This document shows, piece after piece, positions 24,001 to 36,000 of a stretch of 64,000 bases of DNA (position 1 is its first letter; every line of letters starts with the position of its first letter). The notes under the pieces are model-generated. The model did no database searches. It saw nothing but the letters and a program-made list of their open reading frames with translations, and was not told the origin of the DNA. Both the position numbers and the translations under genes were made by a program. This stretch comes from Pterois miles (lineage: Eukaryota; Chordata; Actinopteri; Perciformes; Scorpaenidae): contig CAMQGK010000008.1 of NCBI GenBank assembly GCA_947000775.1, positions 10,368,501 to 10,432,500 on the forward strand. The letters are read 5' to 3'.

Positions 24001-27000
24001 GGAGAGCACTGGCACTGAAACACAGGGAGGTAATACTGGTGTTCAGACATCCTGTTAAAATGTTTAGTCACTCCATTCACTATTTATGTTGCCATCTAAT
24101 TATCATATTTACAGTATGTCAACTTATCCTTATACCGCGGTTCGTAGGACATCTTTGTTTTCCTTCGAATATCCAACAACACTGTCTCAATTTCTGCTCG
24201 TTACATGCATACAGTCTTTTCAAAAATAAACTTCAATCTTCACAGGAAACTTAGTTAGGTTTCAGCAACAAAACTACTTAGTTGGGTTAAGGAAAAGATC
24301 AACTTGGTTAGGTTTGAGCAACAAAATTATTCATTTAGGTTTAGAAGTAGAATGACTTGGTTAGGTGTAGGCAAAAAAACTACTTAGGTTTGGGAACAGA
24401 TCTACTTGGTTAGGTTTAGGCACCAAAACTGCTTAGTTAGGTTTAGGAAAAGATCAACTTGGTTAGGTTTAGGCAATAACTACTTAGTTGGGTTTAGAGA
24501 AAGATCTACTTGGTTAGGTTTAGGCAACAAAATTACTTAGGTTTAGGAAAAGATCAACTTGGTTGACAGTCCTGTGTTTTTTGACCTACTCCTTCCACCC
24601 TGACTTCCTCCCGATGCAGCCTCTCTATACACCCTGGTTCACAGTTAACTGGATTACATATGAATGGATCATGTACTGAAAAACGTCATGAAAAAAACGT
24701 GACATTCATGTCTATGTACACAAATCAATACATTAAATTTTGTGACTATTTCACAACCTGCAGTGCGACGGTGCCTGGAGGAAGCCAAACCCCATGGTCT
24801 CATTTTACTTAATTTTTTTGTTCCGTTATCATTTAAAAATGGGGCACTGGTTTGTTCCACACTATGTGTGGCAAGACAGCCGCAGGGGCATGTGGCTGCA
24901 AGCATGAATAAATAAGGCCTCTAGTGCCCACTTACTGGCTCATCATATTTTCAACTTTGGAAATGGATTGATGGAAAGTAATGAGGGAGGTAAAGGAAAG
25001 AAAACCTCATTGTAGAGGTGCCAGCTAAGCTCCAGCTAACTCAGAAATAACTATCTCACAGAGTCCAGCTGTGGCACGACCTCAGGAAGCTTGCGAGATT
25101 TAAAGCAAATTGCTAGGGGCTATACGGTCTTACAGCAATTGTTGAGTGAATATGCTGAATGTTAAAGGCCAAGACCAAACAATATGATAACCCACATACA
25201 GGGCTGCAATCAGAGATAAAGATTTTTTTTTTTTTTTAATCAGGCCTGTTGTCAAATAAAAGTTACAATTGAATGTCAAATTACCACTTCAATTGTACTT
25301 CCACTGTTGTATTTTTTATTGCTTCTTTTGCACACAGCTTGATGTATCCAACATTTAAATTCAAACCTGACTGCTTGCAAAAAAAAGCCTCTTCGGTGTA
25401 GATTGCTTTCTCCTTCTCTCTGTCTTGTTTTTTTCATTACAGTTCATGCTGTTTGTGCTGTGGAGAGCTTTACAAAACACTGTCATTTAAATTTACCCAC
25501 CTGAGCTTTTTATCTCTGTATGAAGCCGTGGAAAGCGTTATACCGCAGCCTTCCGCTGACGCTTTCTTCGACACAGGTGTTTTTAGCTATTATGCTATAA
25601 CAGTGATACTGTATTACCGCCCCAGTCGTTAGAACAATCTTCCAGAGAACTACTTAGGAAGTGAACTTAACCGAGTCAGGTTTTCATCCTTGATATTTGC
25701 AAATGATTCAGATTTTAATTTACACAGGCCAGCTGCAAGGAGCTTATAAACAGCACTACTGCTGCTTATTATTGCTTCTGGGTAGGTTTGGACCGCCTGT
25801 TGTGGACCATTTTCAAAATTGGCTTGTTTCTCTCATTTTAAGCTGCAAGCTCTCGTTAACCTGCTGATGCGAAGACCTCACTTTACGGCAAAATTTATTA
25901 TTTATTTATTTCTGCTCCTTTACACTCCGCCTTTGAATCCTTAATGATTAAATAGTAATAAAAGACAAACTGACTATTCAAACTGTTTCCATCTACAAGT
26001 CAAACTAATCAAGAATATAACATTCAAAGGGGCTCTATGTAAGAATCAGAAATTGCTTGTTAACAGTGACAACCGTGGCTGTTGTGTCAAAATCCTGTTG
26101 CTCGTGCTTGCGTTAGACGCCATCGTAATCCACAACATCACTGTATGTTTTTATATATGTTAGCTATGTGTCCAGTTGGAATTTTGCCAGCTTGGGGTTT
26201 GTTTTGATGACCCAAAACCAAACCAAGTTCTCTCCATGAATCGAAGGTCTGGCTGATGTTGATCCTAGTTTTCCCCCCAAAGTCAGTCACATTCCTGTTT
26301 GCACACTGTTAGCACTGAATCCGTCGGGTTATCGAGGAAAAAGCTGCATTCTTCACATTGAAATCACTCCATAGGCTGATAGAGGCAAACCAGAAAGTCA
26401 TGGAGGGTCTCATTTTTTAGGTTCGGTTATAACCTGTTCACACGTTAGCAATAAAAAAAAAAAAAAACAAAAAAAAATACAAAACATTATGTGTGCAAAC
26501 ATGCAGTCACTTTAAAATTAACTTCATTAAGGCTTACATATGTGTGCAAGTGAACTATGGCCCTTTCTACTGTCATCTCCAGGTCCCAGACAGGTGCAAT
26601 AAGTCCCACCCCCTACAACGCTGTCATAAGCTTAAACTTTGGTGGGAACCCGCTGCATTGCAACTGCGAGCTGCTGTGGTTACGGCGGCTTATCCGTGGG
26701 GACGACATGGAGACGTGTGCTACACCTCCTCACCTGGCTGGAAGGTAAACTCATCATGGATTATCTGTCTAAGCCACTAAGATTTAGACCCAACTGTTTA
26801 TCCCGAGCTGTTTAATCAGTGAAGCCTCCTCTGGTGTCATGGGAAGCAAACGATTTCTTACAAGTTGAATGATGTGATGAGTCAGTGTTTCACAACCTTG
26901 TCTCAAGGCCAATTTGTCCTACGAGCTTTTGCTCTGGCCCTGCTTTAGCACATATCTAATTAAGAGCCTCACATTTGATGACGCCTTAATTGGATCATCC

Positions 27001-30000
27001 CTGTGTTCAGGAACAGAAGTGGAGAGAAAGCTCACAGGACAGGTAAGCCTAAGGACTGAGCTTTGAAACGACGACGTGACGTGTCATCAATCTGATACCC
27101 TGCTTCTATCTGCTAGCATTTTCCGGTCTAACCCTGCAGTCAACCGTCTGGAGTGAAAACAAAAGGATTGAGGAGGAAAATGAGCATCTGTTGTCTTCAT
27201 CCGTCATCTCTGTCACCACTAATTACTCTTTGCTTAGTCCTCTTTTCTGCAGAGCAGCATGGGAAACTGCTCAGACTCTTGTGCGTTACTGAACTTTGCC
27301 CTTAAACTGATAGACAAGAGCACATAGATCTTTAGGTTAATGCACCACATTAATCTGCCAAACTCACCTCGGAGGGATAAAGGAAGACAAATTCCTTTGC
27401 TTAGCCAAAAAAGTGATTCTGCTCTCCTCCCCTCTCATTCTCATTGGTTCCATCCCTCTTGTCTCTCAGATATTTCTGGTCGATTCCTGAGGAGGAGTTT
27501 ACTTGTGAGCCACCTCTCATCACTCGTCATACTCACAAGCTGTGGGTGCTGGAGGGCCAGCGAGCCACGCTGAAATGCCGCGCCATCGGCGACCCTGAGC
27601 CGGTAGTCCACTGGGTTTCACCAGACGACCGCATCATTGCCAATTCATCCCGGACCAGCTCCTTCAGCAATGGGACCTTGGATATCTTAGTAACAGTTGC
27701 CCGGGATGATGGGGCATACACGTGCATCTCAATAAACGCTGCGGGTGAAGCGACCGCCACTGTGGACCTGAAAATAATCCCCCTGCCTCATCGGGGCGGA
27801 GCAGGCGGAAACACAGGGAATAATAACAACGTGAACACCAAAAACAACAGGAACGCAACCAATGGGATTTTACGGTCCGATCCGGGCTCCTCGGATATCA
27901 GCACGGGGAAGAACGGGGGGATTAACAACGGCGCGGGACGTGGAGGAGAGGCGGAGGATGGGAGAAGAGGAGGCGAGGACGACGAGGGTGACGGCAGCAG
28001 GGCCTCCGAAGGGGAGGGGGACGATGGAGGGAGCATGGAGGACGATGAGGGGGACGAGGAGGAAGGGAGGATGGTTGGAGTACAAGGGGTTACATCGACC
28101 TCGGCTCAGGTCCGATGGGATTTGGGGCGTTTGTCTGCAACTTATGCTGTCTGGATGTATCAGATACAGTACAACTGCACCGCCGACGAGACCCTCATCT
28201 ACAGGTCAGTTCAACTTTTTCTGTGTAACGCACATTACTCACTATGCAAACAATGGGAGCAATGGAAAAACAATAGGAACCAATGTCAAATGCTACTTTT
28301 ACAGTAACTTGCAAATACATATCAGTTTCTTTCCTCCCTCAAAAAGGTGGATATCCTATTTCCACACAAAACTCCTTAAATATGTATCCATTACAGCATG
28401 ACAGTGCTACTGTTCACCTTGTACATGGACGGGTGGATAGCTCAAGGGAAGGATGAATGGGGAGACAGATGAAGGGATAGAGGGGCGGAGGTAGTTAATA
28501 ATTTATCTCCATCTCTGTATGACACTAAAAGGCAAACAGGTGGATAGTCAGTTCACATGGGAGGACAAGTGAGTAAATGTTGGGGGGATTAAAGGGGATT
28601 CGGAGAGAGAAGAGCTTTCAAACGTTTCTAACCGTATGAAAACATGTCTCCCACAACATTTAGTGACACACTAGCATGACAGTATTAATGGACACGTCTG
28701 ATAAAGCAACACAAGATCTTGATGGGATTTGTCATTTTTAGTTTGAAGCAACATTTAAACCTTCGGAAAGCAATGTCATTTTGCATTTATAATGACATCC
28801 CTTCACACTTCGCTGTCTGTGTTTACTCACCTTGCTCTCAGAGAAAGAAAAATAATCAAACATTTATGAAAGAGGTTAAGGGCTGCAACGCTGTTCGTGT
28901 CATCACAAATTATTTAAAAGACCACAGCCATGCCCTGCCTTATAGGTTTAGCTTACATTTTTGAAAACATGAGGTGAAAGCAAATTTATAAAGCTGCTAA
29001 TCTTTGCTCACTGTCTCTATGTGCTGTTATGAAGAACAATTGTAGAAAGTTATGAAAAAACAAAGAGCCAAAATATTCCTGTACAGTAAACACAGCAAAC
29101 GAAGATACTGGCATCGCATGAAACTAGAAAACTTAGTAATGCTAACATGTCGGTAAGCAGGATAAATAACGATCCAAACTTATGCTACGTTTTGGCTAAG
29201 AAAAACTGTTACAGCCATATTCAAAGGGGTCCCTTGACCTCTGACCTCCAGATGTGTGAATGTAAATGGGTTCTGTGGGTACCCACCAGTCTCCCCTTTA
29301 CAGACATGCCCACTTTAGGATAATCACATGCAGTTTAGATCAAGTCATCGTCAAGTCAGCACTCTGATACACTGACAGCTGTTGTTGCCTGTTGGGCTGC
29401 AGTTTGCCATGTTATGATTTGTGCATATTTTTTATGCTTAAGTCAGTACCTTTGAGGGTTTCTGAACATTGTCTGTCCTTGTTTTGTGCTGTTAATTGAT
29501 CTCCAGTGATAAATATATATATATATAGACAACACATTTGCATAAAGCAGCATATCTGTCCTCTCTCATGTTGATAAGTGTACTTATACTTGATAAATCT
29601 CCCTTTAAGGTTCACTTTGAACAGAAAAAAATGTGAGTAAGGAGTAAAGAAACATAAGTCGAGACAGGAAGTCTGAATGAAAGCGAGGAGTACATAGGTC
29701 TGAGATGGATGGATTCAAAATATTGTGTGACAGTATGGCTTGGGTTTTCGCTACTTGATGTACTTACGTGTGCAATACTACAGCGCTGTGCATGAATTGT
29801 GCCGGAATGACTCCAAAGTTTAGTGCCTCCGTATTTACCAGCATAGACTGATGAAACATTTATGTGTTGGGACTGTTGCTACAGCAAAGCAGTGGCTGAA
29901 ACAGTGACAGCTAGATGGAATAAGAGAAGGGGAGCAGAGCTGGCAGCATGGCGTTATTTGTGTTTGTTTTTCACACTGCAGTAATGCAGGCCTCCAATGT

Positions 30001-33000
30001 GGATCCCCTCAAATATTTAGCTGTAAGTGGAATTGAGAAGGGGTGAAGGGAGCGAGCCATATGACAGGAAGAGGATAGAGAGGACAGACAGATGGAGAGA
30101 TGATTGGAAATATGAAAAACGGTCTGCAGGTATAATCAAGGATTGAGGCGAAGTAAGGAAGATAGCAGCCAATGGTGAATGGGGGAAAAGAAGGATGGGA
30201 AGGAGGACCTAATAATCTGAGTGACGGATAGAGCCAGAAGGGAGGAACGGGTGAATTTTAAGATAGGAACCAGACCGCAGAGATTTCAGAGGGAGGAAGA
30301 AACGGATTGAGGGAGAAGAAAGATAGGTGATGGGCTCTATACCCAAATCATCTTGGGAGAGATTGAGATGAAAGAAGGATGGATGGAAGGAGAGAGAACA
30401 ACAGGCAGTAAGGGGGACAAGAGAGAGGGGTGGGCCACCAAATGATCCTCAAGGAAAAAGCAATGAAGCAAAGGGTGGAGAGGTATTTAAATCCATCACT
30501 GGAATAGAGAAAATATACACCTGGGTATGGAAATAGGGAAGGAAGAGTGGGGAAGTTGGGAGAACCGACGCAGTGAAAGAGAAAGGAGCCAACCCCTTCT
30601 TTTTGTGATAAAAGAAAGAAAAACAAACACAAACGAATAATGTCTCAAGAGTGGTGTGGCTTGGTGAATGCCTAGGGAAGAGGCGAAGAGGTGTCAGAGT
30701 GGAATACCATATCAAAACAGACAAGTGCAGATTGTGCACTAGTCCCAGGACACATTTGTGGCAATTACACACAGAGAACTAATTACACGACTGAACTGAC
30801 TGAACTGAATGAGATCTTCACTCCCTCACTAATCAGCTGCTTTAATTCCTCTGCAGAAAACGCTCCGATATTAGGAGAGCTGTCTTGCCACTTATCAAGT
30901 AAAGATGTCTTATGGTAGAAAACAAAGCAGAGAACTTATAGACCTTTTTACATCTGACGTCGGAAGTGGGCCTTTGCCATCCAGTGGACTTCACAACCTT
31001 TAAACGTTGAATTAAAATGGTTACAAGCATCAAAATGTCTAGTTGTTGCGTGTTCGGACAGCGGGCTTGACAGAATCGCAACCGTTTCAGAGCAACTGGT
31101 TTTGCAGTTTAACAAGTGACCGTATTAACTGGTGACTTACATAGATAATTGCTGTAGATACTAAACATACAAGTATGCATTTAAAATCAATTGATTTACA
31201 AGGACGCCCACATTCTGTGTGTTTTCAATAGCTGCCGTCACCAGGAGAGTCACCAGTGAACACAGTCACTCGTTGAAGCAAAACACCGGCGGCGTCTATG
31301 GCCTCAAGCTGTTAAATGTGTCGACCACGACTGACTACAACTCGACTGAGGACACAATCAAAAAATGCTTGTAGTGCTCATTTTAAAACTCAATAAATAC
31401 GGAGTGTCAGTATTTGATATTCTGTCGATAAACATCTAGTGTATGCTTGTAATTTCTCACTGGTGTAACATTACCAGGTTTCTCCACCACATATGTGTAT
31501 ATATGTGGCCACTGAATATTGACATTACCCCTTGGTAATGTATTTTATCAACTCACATGTAGCATACGGTCTGTTTGCTTAGTTTGTAGTCATGATCGTT
31601 GGTGGTTAAAGCTGAAACAGGCAAGTTGAAGCAAATATGATTATAAAATGGTCACTATATCTTGAAAATAATGTACAAGACAGGTAATCTGAAAAAAAAA
31701 TCACGTTCCTCTGTGTCCTCCGATGCTCCTAATGTCATCTGCAAGGTTTCACAGACCGGAGGAAAACAACCAATCAGAGCCGAGCTGGAGTCTGCCGTCT
31801 CTGAGCAGCTGTCAGTCACTCACAAACTCCAATCAAACGGTCGAACCAGACAGCGCCGATCAAATATGAATCAATATTTTGTTACTGTAATGACTATTTC
31901 TCTTTTATGTTTTCTGAAACATCTTGTAGTTACTGTTTAGCTGTAAAATGAGAAAGTTTGTGACCCGGCAGCCATGTTGAGATCTGATGAGGAAATACCG
32001 AGCACCGCCCAAAATAGGCTTTACAGTAACCTAATCCATAATAACATAATCCATATTTGATCAGTGCTGCCTAGATTGACCATCTGATTGTGGGCTAGAT
32101 TTTTTTTAAATCCTGAAAACAGAGCCATGAGGAGGTGCAGAGGTTTAGTTTTCAACAGGGGTTGAGTTGAAACAACTTTCGACAGAGTTACAACAAAAAC
32201 TGGACACTGAGCATGAGAAAGGGTGTATTGGATTGCATTCAATCACACAGCTGTTATGTTAGTAGTAGCTGAATTTAGCTCTTGTGAACAAAAAGGCAAC
32301 ACAGGTAAAATATCCTTCTCTGAGGAAACAAACTTTTATGCATCAGTAGAGGTGAGGGCTTGGCTGTGCAGCTGGAGACAAGAAAATGCTGATAGACACA
32401 CAGTCTAAGCGAAATAGAGGCGAGATAAGCGTGAAAGACTGAGCCGAGGCAACCGGTGCCACGGGAGAGATGCTGGAATTCAGCGAGGAGGGAGTAAAGC
32501 GATCTGAAAGTTTGACTAAACTCTAAACAAAACGCGCTGCCAAACAAAACAGAGGGAGGGGATAACTGTCTCAGAGGGGAGATAGAGTAGTGGCTATCTT
32601 AAAAGGTGAAATTGAGATATTTATTCAAAAAGAGGAGAGAGAGGTGGAAAGAGGAGACGAGTAGTATGAGGGCTCTGAGGGAGGAAGCAGGGATATCAGT
32701 CTTGGAAGACAGATAAAGAGGAAATGGAAAGGGAGGGGGTATTTGAAAGGAAGCGCACCACAATGCAGCCAGGGATTTCCTCTATAGATTCTATCATGCT
32801 ATCAATATGCCAGTGCCAACCGCAATATCACACCAACCGGCGAGACTGAGCCGGCAAAAGGGAGTCTGGCTTGTGAATTCAAAAAGAAAGAAGGTACGAG
32901 TGAGATTTGGTGCTTTCTATCGGGGATTTGTCTTCATATTTTGTTGTTGTTTCTGCTGCTGTATACGTGCTTTGGCAGGTGGAAAAAAAAAAAAAAACAC

Positions 33001-36000
33001 ACCGGCCCGGCTGAGATGAGCTGAGGAAGGGAGACAGGGAAGAAAACAGAGTGAATCTGGAGGGAAAGGGAAGCTACACAGTGAGACAGATGTACAGACT
33101 ATACCCTATATATAGATCACAAAACAGCAGAGCACATTGTGTGGCTGCCAGATTCAACCATCTTTAAAGGTCAGTCGCACGCTGCACAACACCAGCCTCC
33201 ATGTCAGCGCGGCTTGTCTAATTCTGATGGCATCTGTGACAGAGCCAGGTGGGATGTCGTCCATGTGGCGTCCGCTGGGCGCCGCTCACCCTGTCACGCT
33301 TAGCTCCCCTGACACCATCAGCTGAGCTTCCCTTCCTGGAGCTTCGCCACAACATTTACAGAACCGTACTTTGATTTGATCGCGAGGAAACGTCCTTGAT
33401 CCTCTCGAGAAAGGCCATTCAGATATTCTGAAAAGCCCAGAAATACAATAACCAAGGATTTACCGAGGTTGTCGGTGAATGTGAGCAATTATTAACCCGG
33501 CATGTTTTTTTGGTTTTGCCCACACATGGGTCCAACCTACCCAAAGGACAAAGAACAGGAGAAAGGATGTCTCATCATGACAATGAGGCAGCATTTGGAC
33601 AAGTGACCTCTGGCACCATCTGTTAGACAATTTGGTCTTTTAGGAGACATTTCTGTTTTTGTGTTCTGCTGTACACCACAGATCATACAGGCGGGGGGGG
33701 GGGCACAATCTAAAAGCCCATCGGCCTTATAAAACATGCATTATTATGAAGCTGTTAATTTTATGTTGATTCTGCGGCATTATTGTACTGAATTATAATG
33801 TACGGCCCCGTTCACAGTGTCTAGAAATGCGTCACCAGCCAGTTTTTCTGTCTTGCTGTTTGCGCTGCATTTTTCTAGTGTTTTTTAGACGTGCATACAA
33901 GTTAGAAATATTCTCACTTTTCAGCGCAGAGTCGCCCTGCTTGACCCAGGCAGCCAATTATATCAAGAAAGAGGCGGGCTTTACTACTTTACCACTTCCT
34001 TTGTGTTTTGATGCTGGTAGATGTGGTAGAACAACGTATTCTATACAACAGTTTGTACAACAGTTCTCATACAACAGTTTGTACATGAAGTTATTACACA
34101 TTTTTCACATGTTTTGTATCTGCAGGAAAGAACTTGGTTAGATTTTGGCAACAAAACTACTTAGGTTTAGGAAAAGATTGTGGTTTGGTCCGAACACCAA
34201 TCACTTGCTGCTGTTTTTTGACCCACCCATCCGACCCGACCTCCTCTCTAAGCAGCATTTGTCACTCTTCATACTTCCTGGTTCAAAATTACATGAATTA
34301 AATACTAATTAATTTCATCAGATATATACAAATTACAGTGCATTACTTTTTGCAGATATAGCTACAAACAGTGTATGATGACATCCTTTGTAGGAACAGT
34401 GGGACGATGCAGACAAATGTTGCTATTAGTGCCTTTTAATTATGATGAACAATATAATTCAATAGCACAGCAACAGCAGGAGCTCAGCATCTGCTTGAAA
34501 CCATTTTTTCCCCAAACTTGATGGCCCCTTTGTTCATGCAGGCCCACTCAGAAGGCGCATCACGTGGTGTCACCTGACGTGCTTTGCCAAGGTGTTTTTG
34601 AAGCGCATGGGGCGAAACGTCTCAGTGTGAATGACTGCATGGCATGAAATGAATAGCGTAAAATACTATTCAGAGCTTCACATCAATACTATTTGTTGCA
34701 GGACTTGCATTGGCAATCTGTTGGGGTAGAAGTGTACGTTATGAATCCTTGGTACATAAGGTATATTGGTGGAGGTATTTGTATGACACTTGTATATGTC
34801 AGAGCCAAAACTTTTTTATTCGGTTCAGAAGTCTTTTTAAGTGTGCAGGCAGGAGCGTAAGGGCTTTGACAATCTCCACAATTTTGGCCCCAATCACCAT
34901 AGGACCAACCTTCCCACAGGGCACTCAAAGTGCCAAGTCTGACACAGAATTTAATGGGAGCAGAAATGATCACAGGGACGGGGAGAGGAGGACGTTTGGA
35001 GGGAAAATCATGTGGAGTTTAAGAAATAATGAGAATAATGAAAGTGAAAAGGCTCAGGGAAGGCATACATGGTTTGAAATGACATGAGGGCGAGAGTTTG
35101 ACAATCACAGGAAAGGAGCATGTTGAGACATAGACAGATGAGAGCACTGTTAATGAGCGACAAAATGGAAGCGGGAAATGAAAAGATTGAAGACATAGAA
35201 CCTGGAAATTAGGTGCATGGCAATACCACACATTTGCTGGCACTAATTGCACAGCATGTTTCATTAATACTTCAAACAGAGTCTCTAAATATACTAAAAA
35301 ATATACAGAGAGGATATTTTTGCTTGCTGTATCAAACTATGCGGTATATTTCAAACATCCAGAGACGCTTTGAGTTTCTGTCATGCTACATAAGGCTCTT
35401 TGTATTGTATAATATGATATTGCTGAGGAAAGTAATATCTGTGTCCTATTTTAGCTCTGGAAACCAATACAAGAAATATACAAGAAACAAGATAAGTGCA
35501 TCTGCTGAGGCAGGGATGGATATAGATGTAAGGACAGATATAGCAGTGGGACAGGGGAGAGAAAGAGGGAAGAAAGACGACCGTCATAAGGATGGAGGGG
35601 AGGGATAGGAACGGGGTTGAGAGTTGTACCCCGGGGGAAGATGTAATTAAGTGTTAAACTACTGTGTCAATACATGTGTCAGCTCCCATCCAAGCAAGGA
35701 AGGAAGGAAGGAAGACAGAAAGGGTCAGCACTCTATGCTGTATATGTTAACGTATATTAAACAGTAGGGTCAGAGGGAGATTCTACTTGAACATGGCTAA
35801 AATAACGAGAGAGAGAAACGAGGGAGAAAGGCAAATACTGGGGGATTGGGAAGAAGAAGGAATTCATTACAAAAAAGGAAACGAGAGAGAAAACAACTGA
35901 ATCAGGCGGCGCGGGAAAATCAGGCCAAATGAGAGAGAGAGAGAGGCGAGTGAGAGGGATAGATTAAGGAAAGCGAAAAGACAGAAGGAGGGATGAAACA

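Larger units (their letters stand above)
23905..26582 (+). other. lrfn2 intron 3 (2678 bp, phase 2)
   Basis: GTAAGC donor and TCATCTCCAG acceptor. It holds the TTAGGTTTAGG-type minisatellite at 24245-24565 with its flanking repeat, and a candidate dispersed element at about 26028-26470 that ends in an A-rich run. Other sequence is unremarkable. Confidence 0.88.

Noticed and set aside
24245..24565. Interstitial telomere
   Set aside because: TTAGGTTTAGG is only part of a longer unit, the vertebrate telomere is (TTAGGG)n, and flanks show a dispersed element.
27862..28401. 179-residue + strand frame overlapping exon 5
   Set aside because: Shadow frame of the GA-rich linker; it runs into the intron and has no domain.
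31000..31080. THAP-like peptide start
   Set aside because: Met-Ser-Ser-Cys-Cys-Val-Phe-Gly is followed almost at once by a stop; too short to call a gene.
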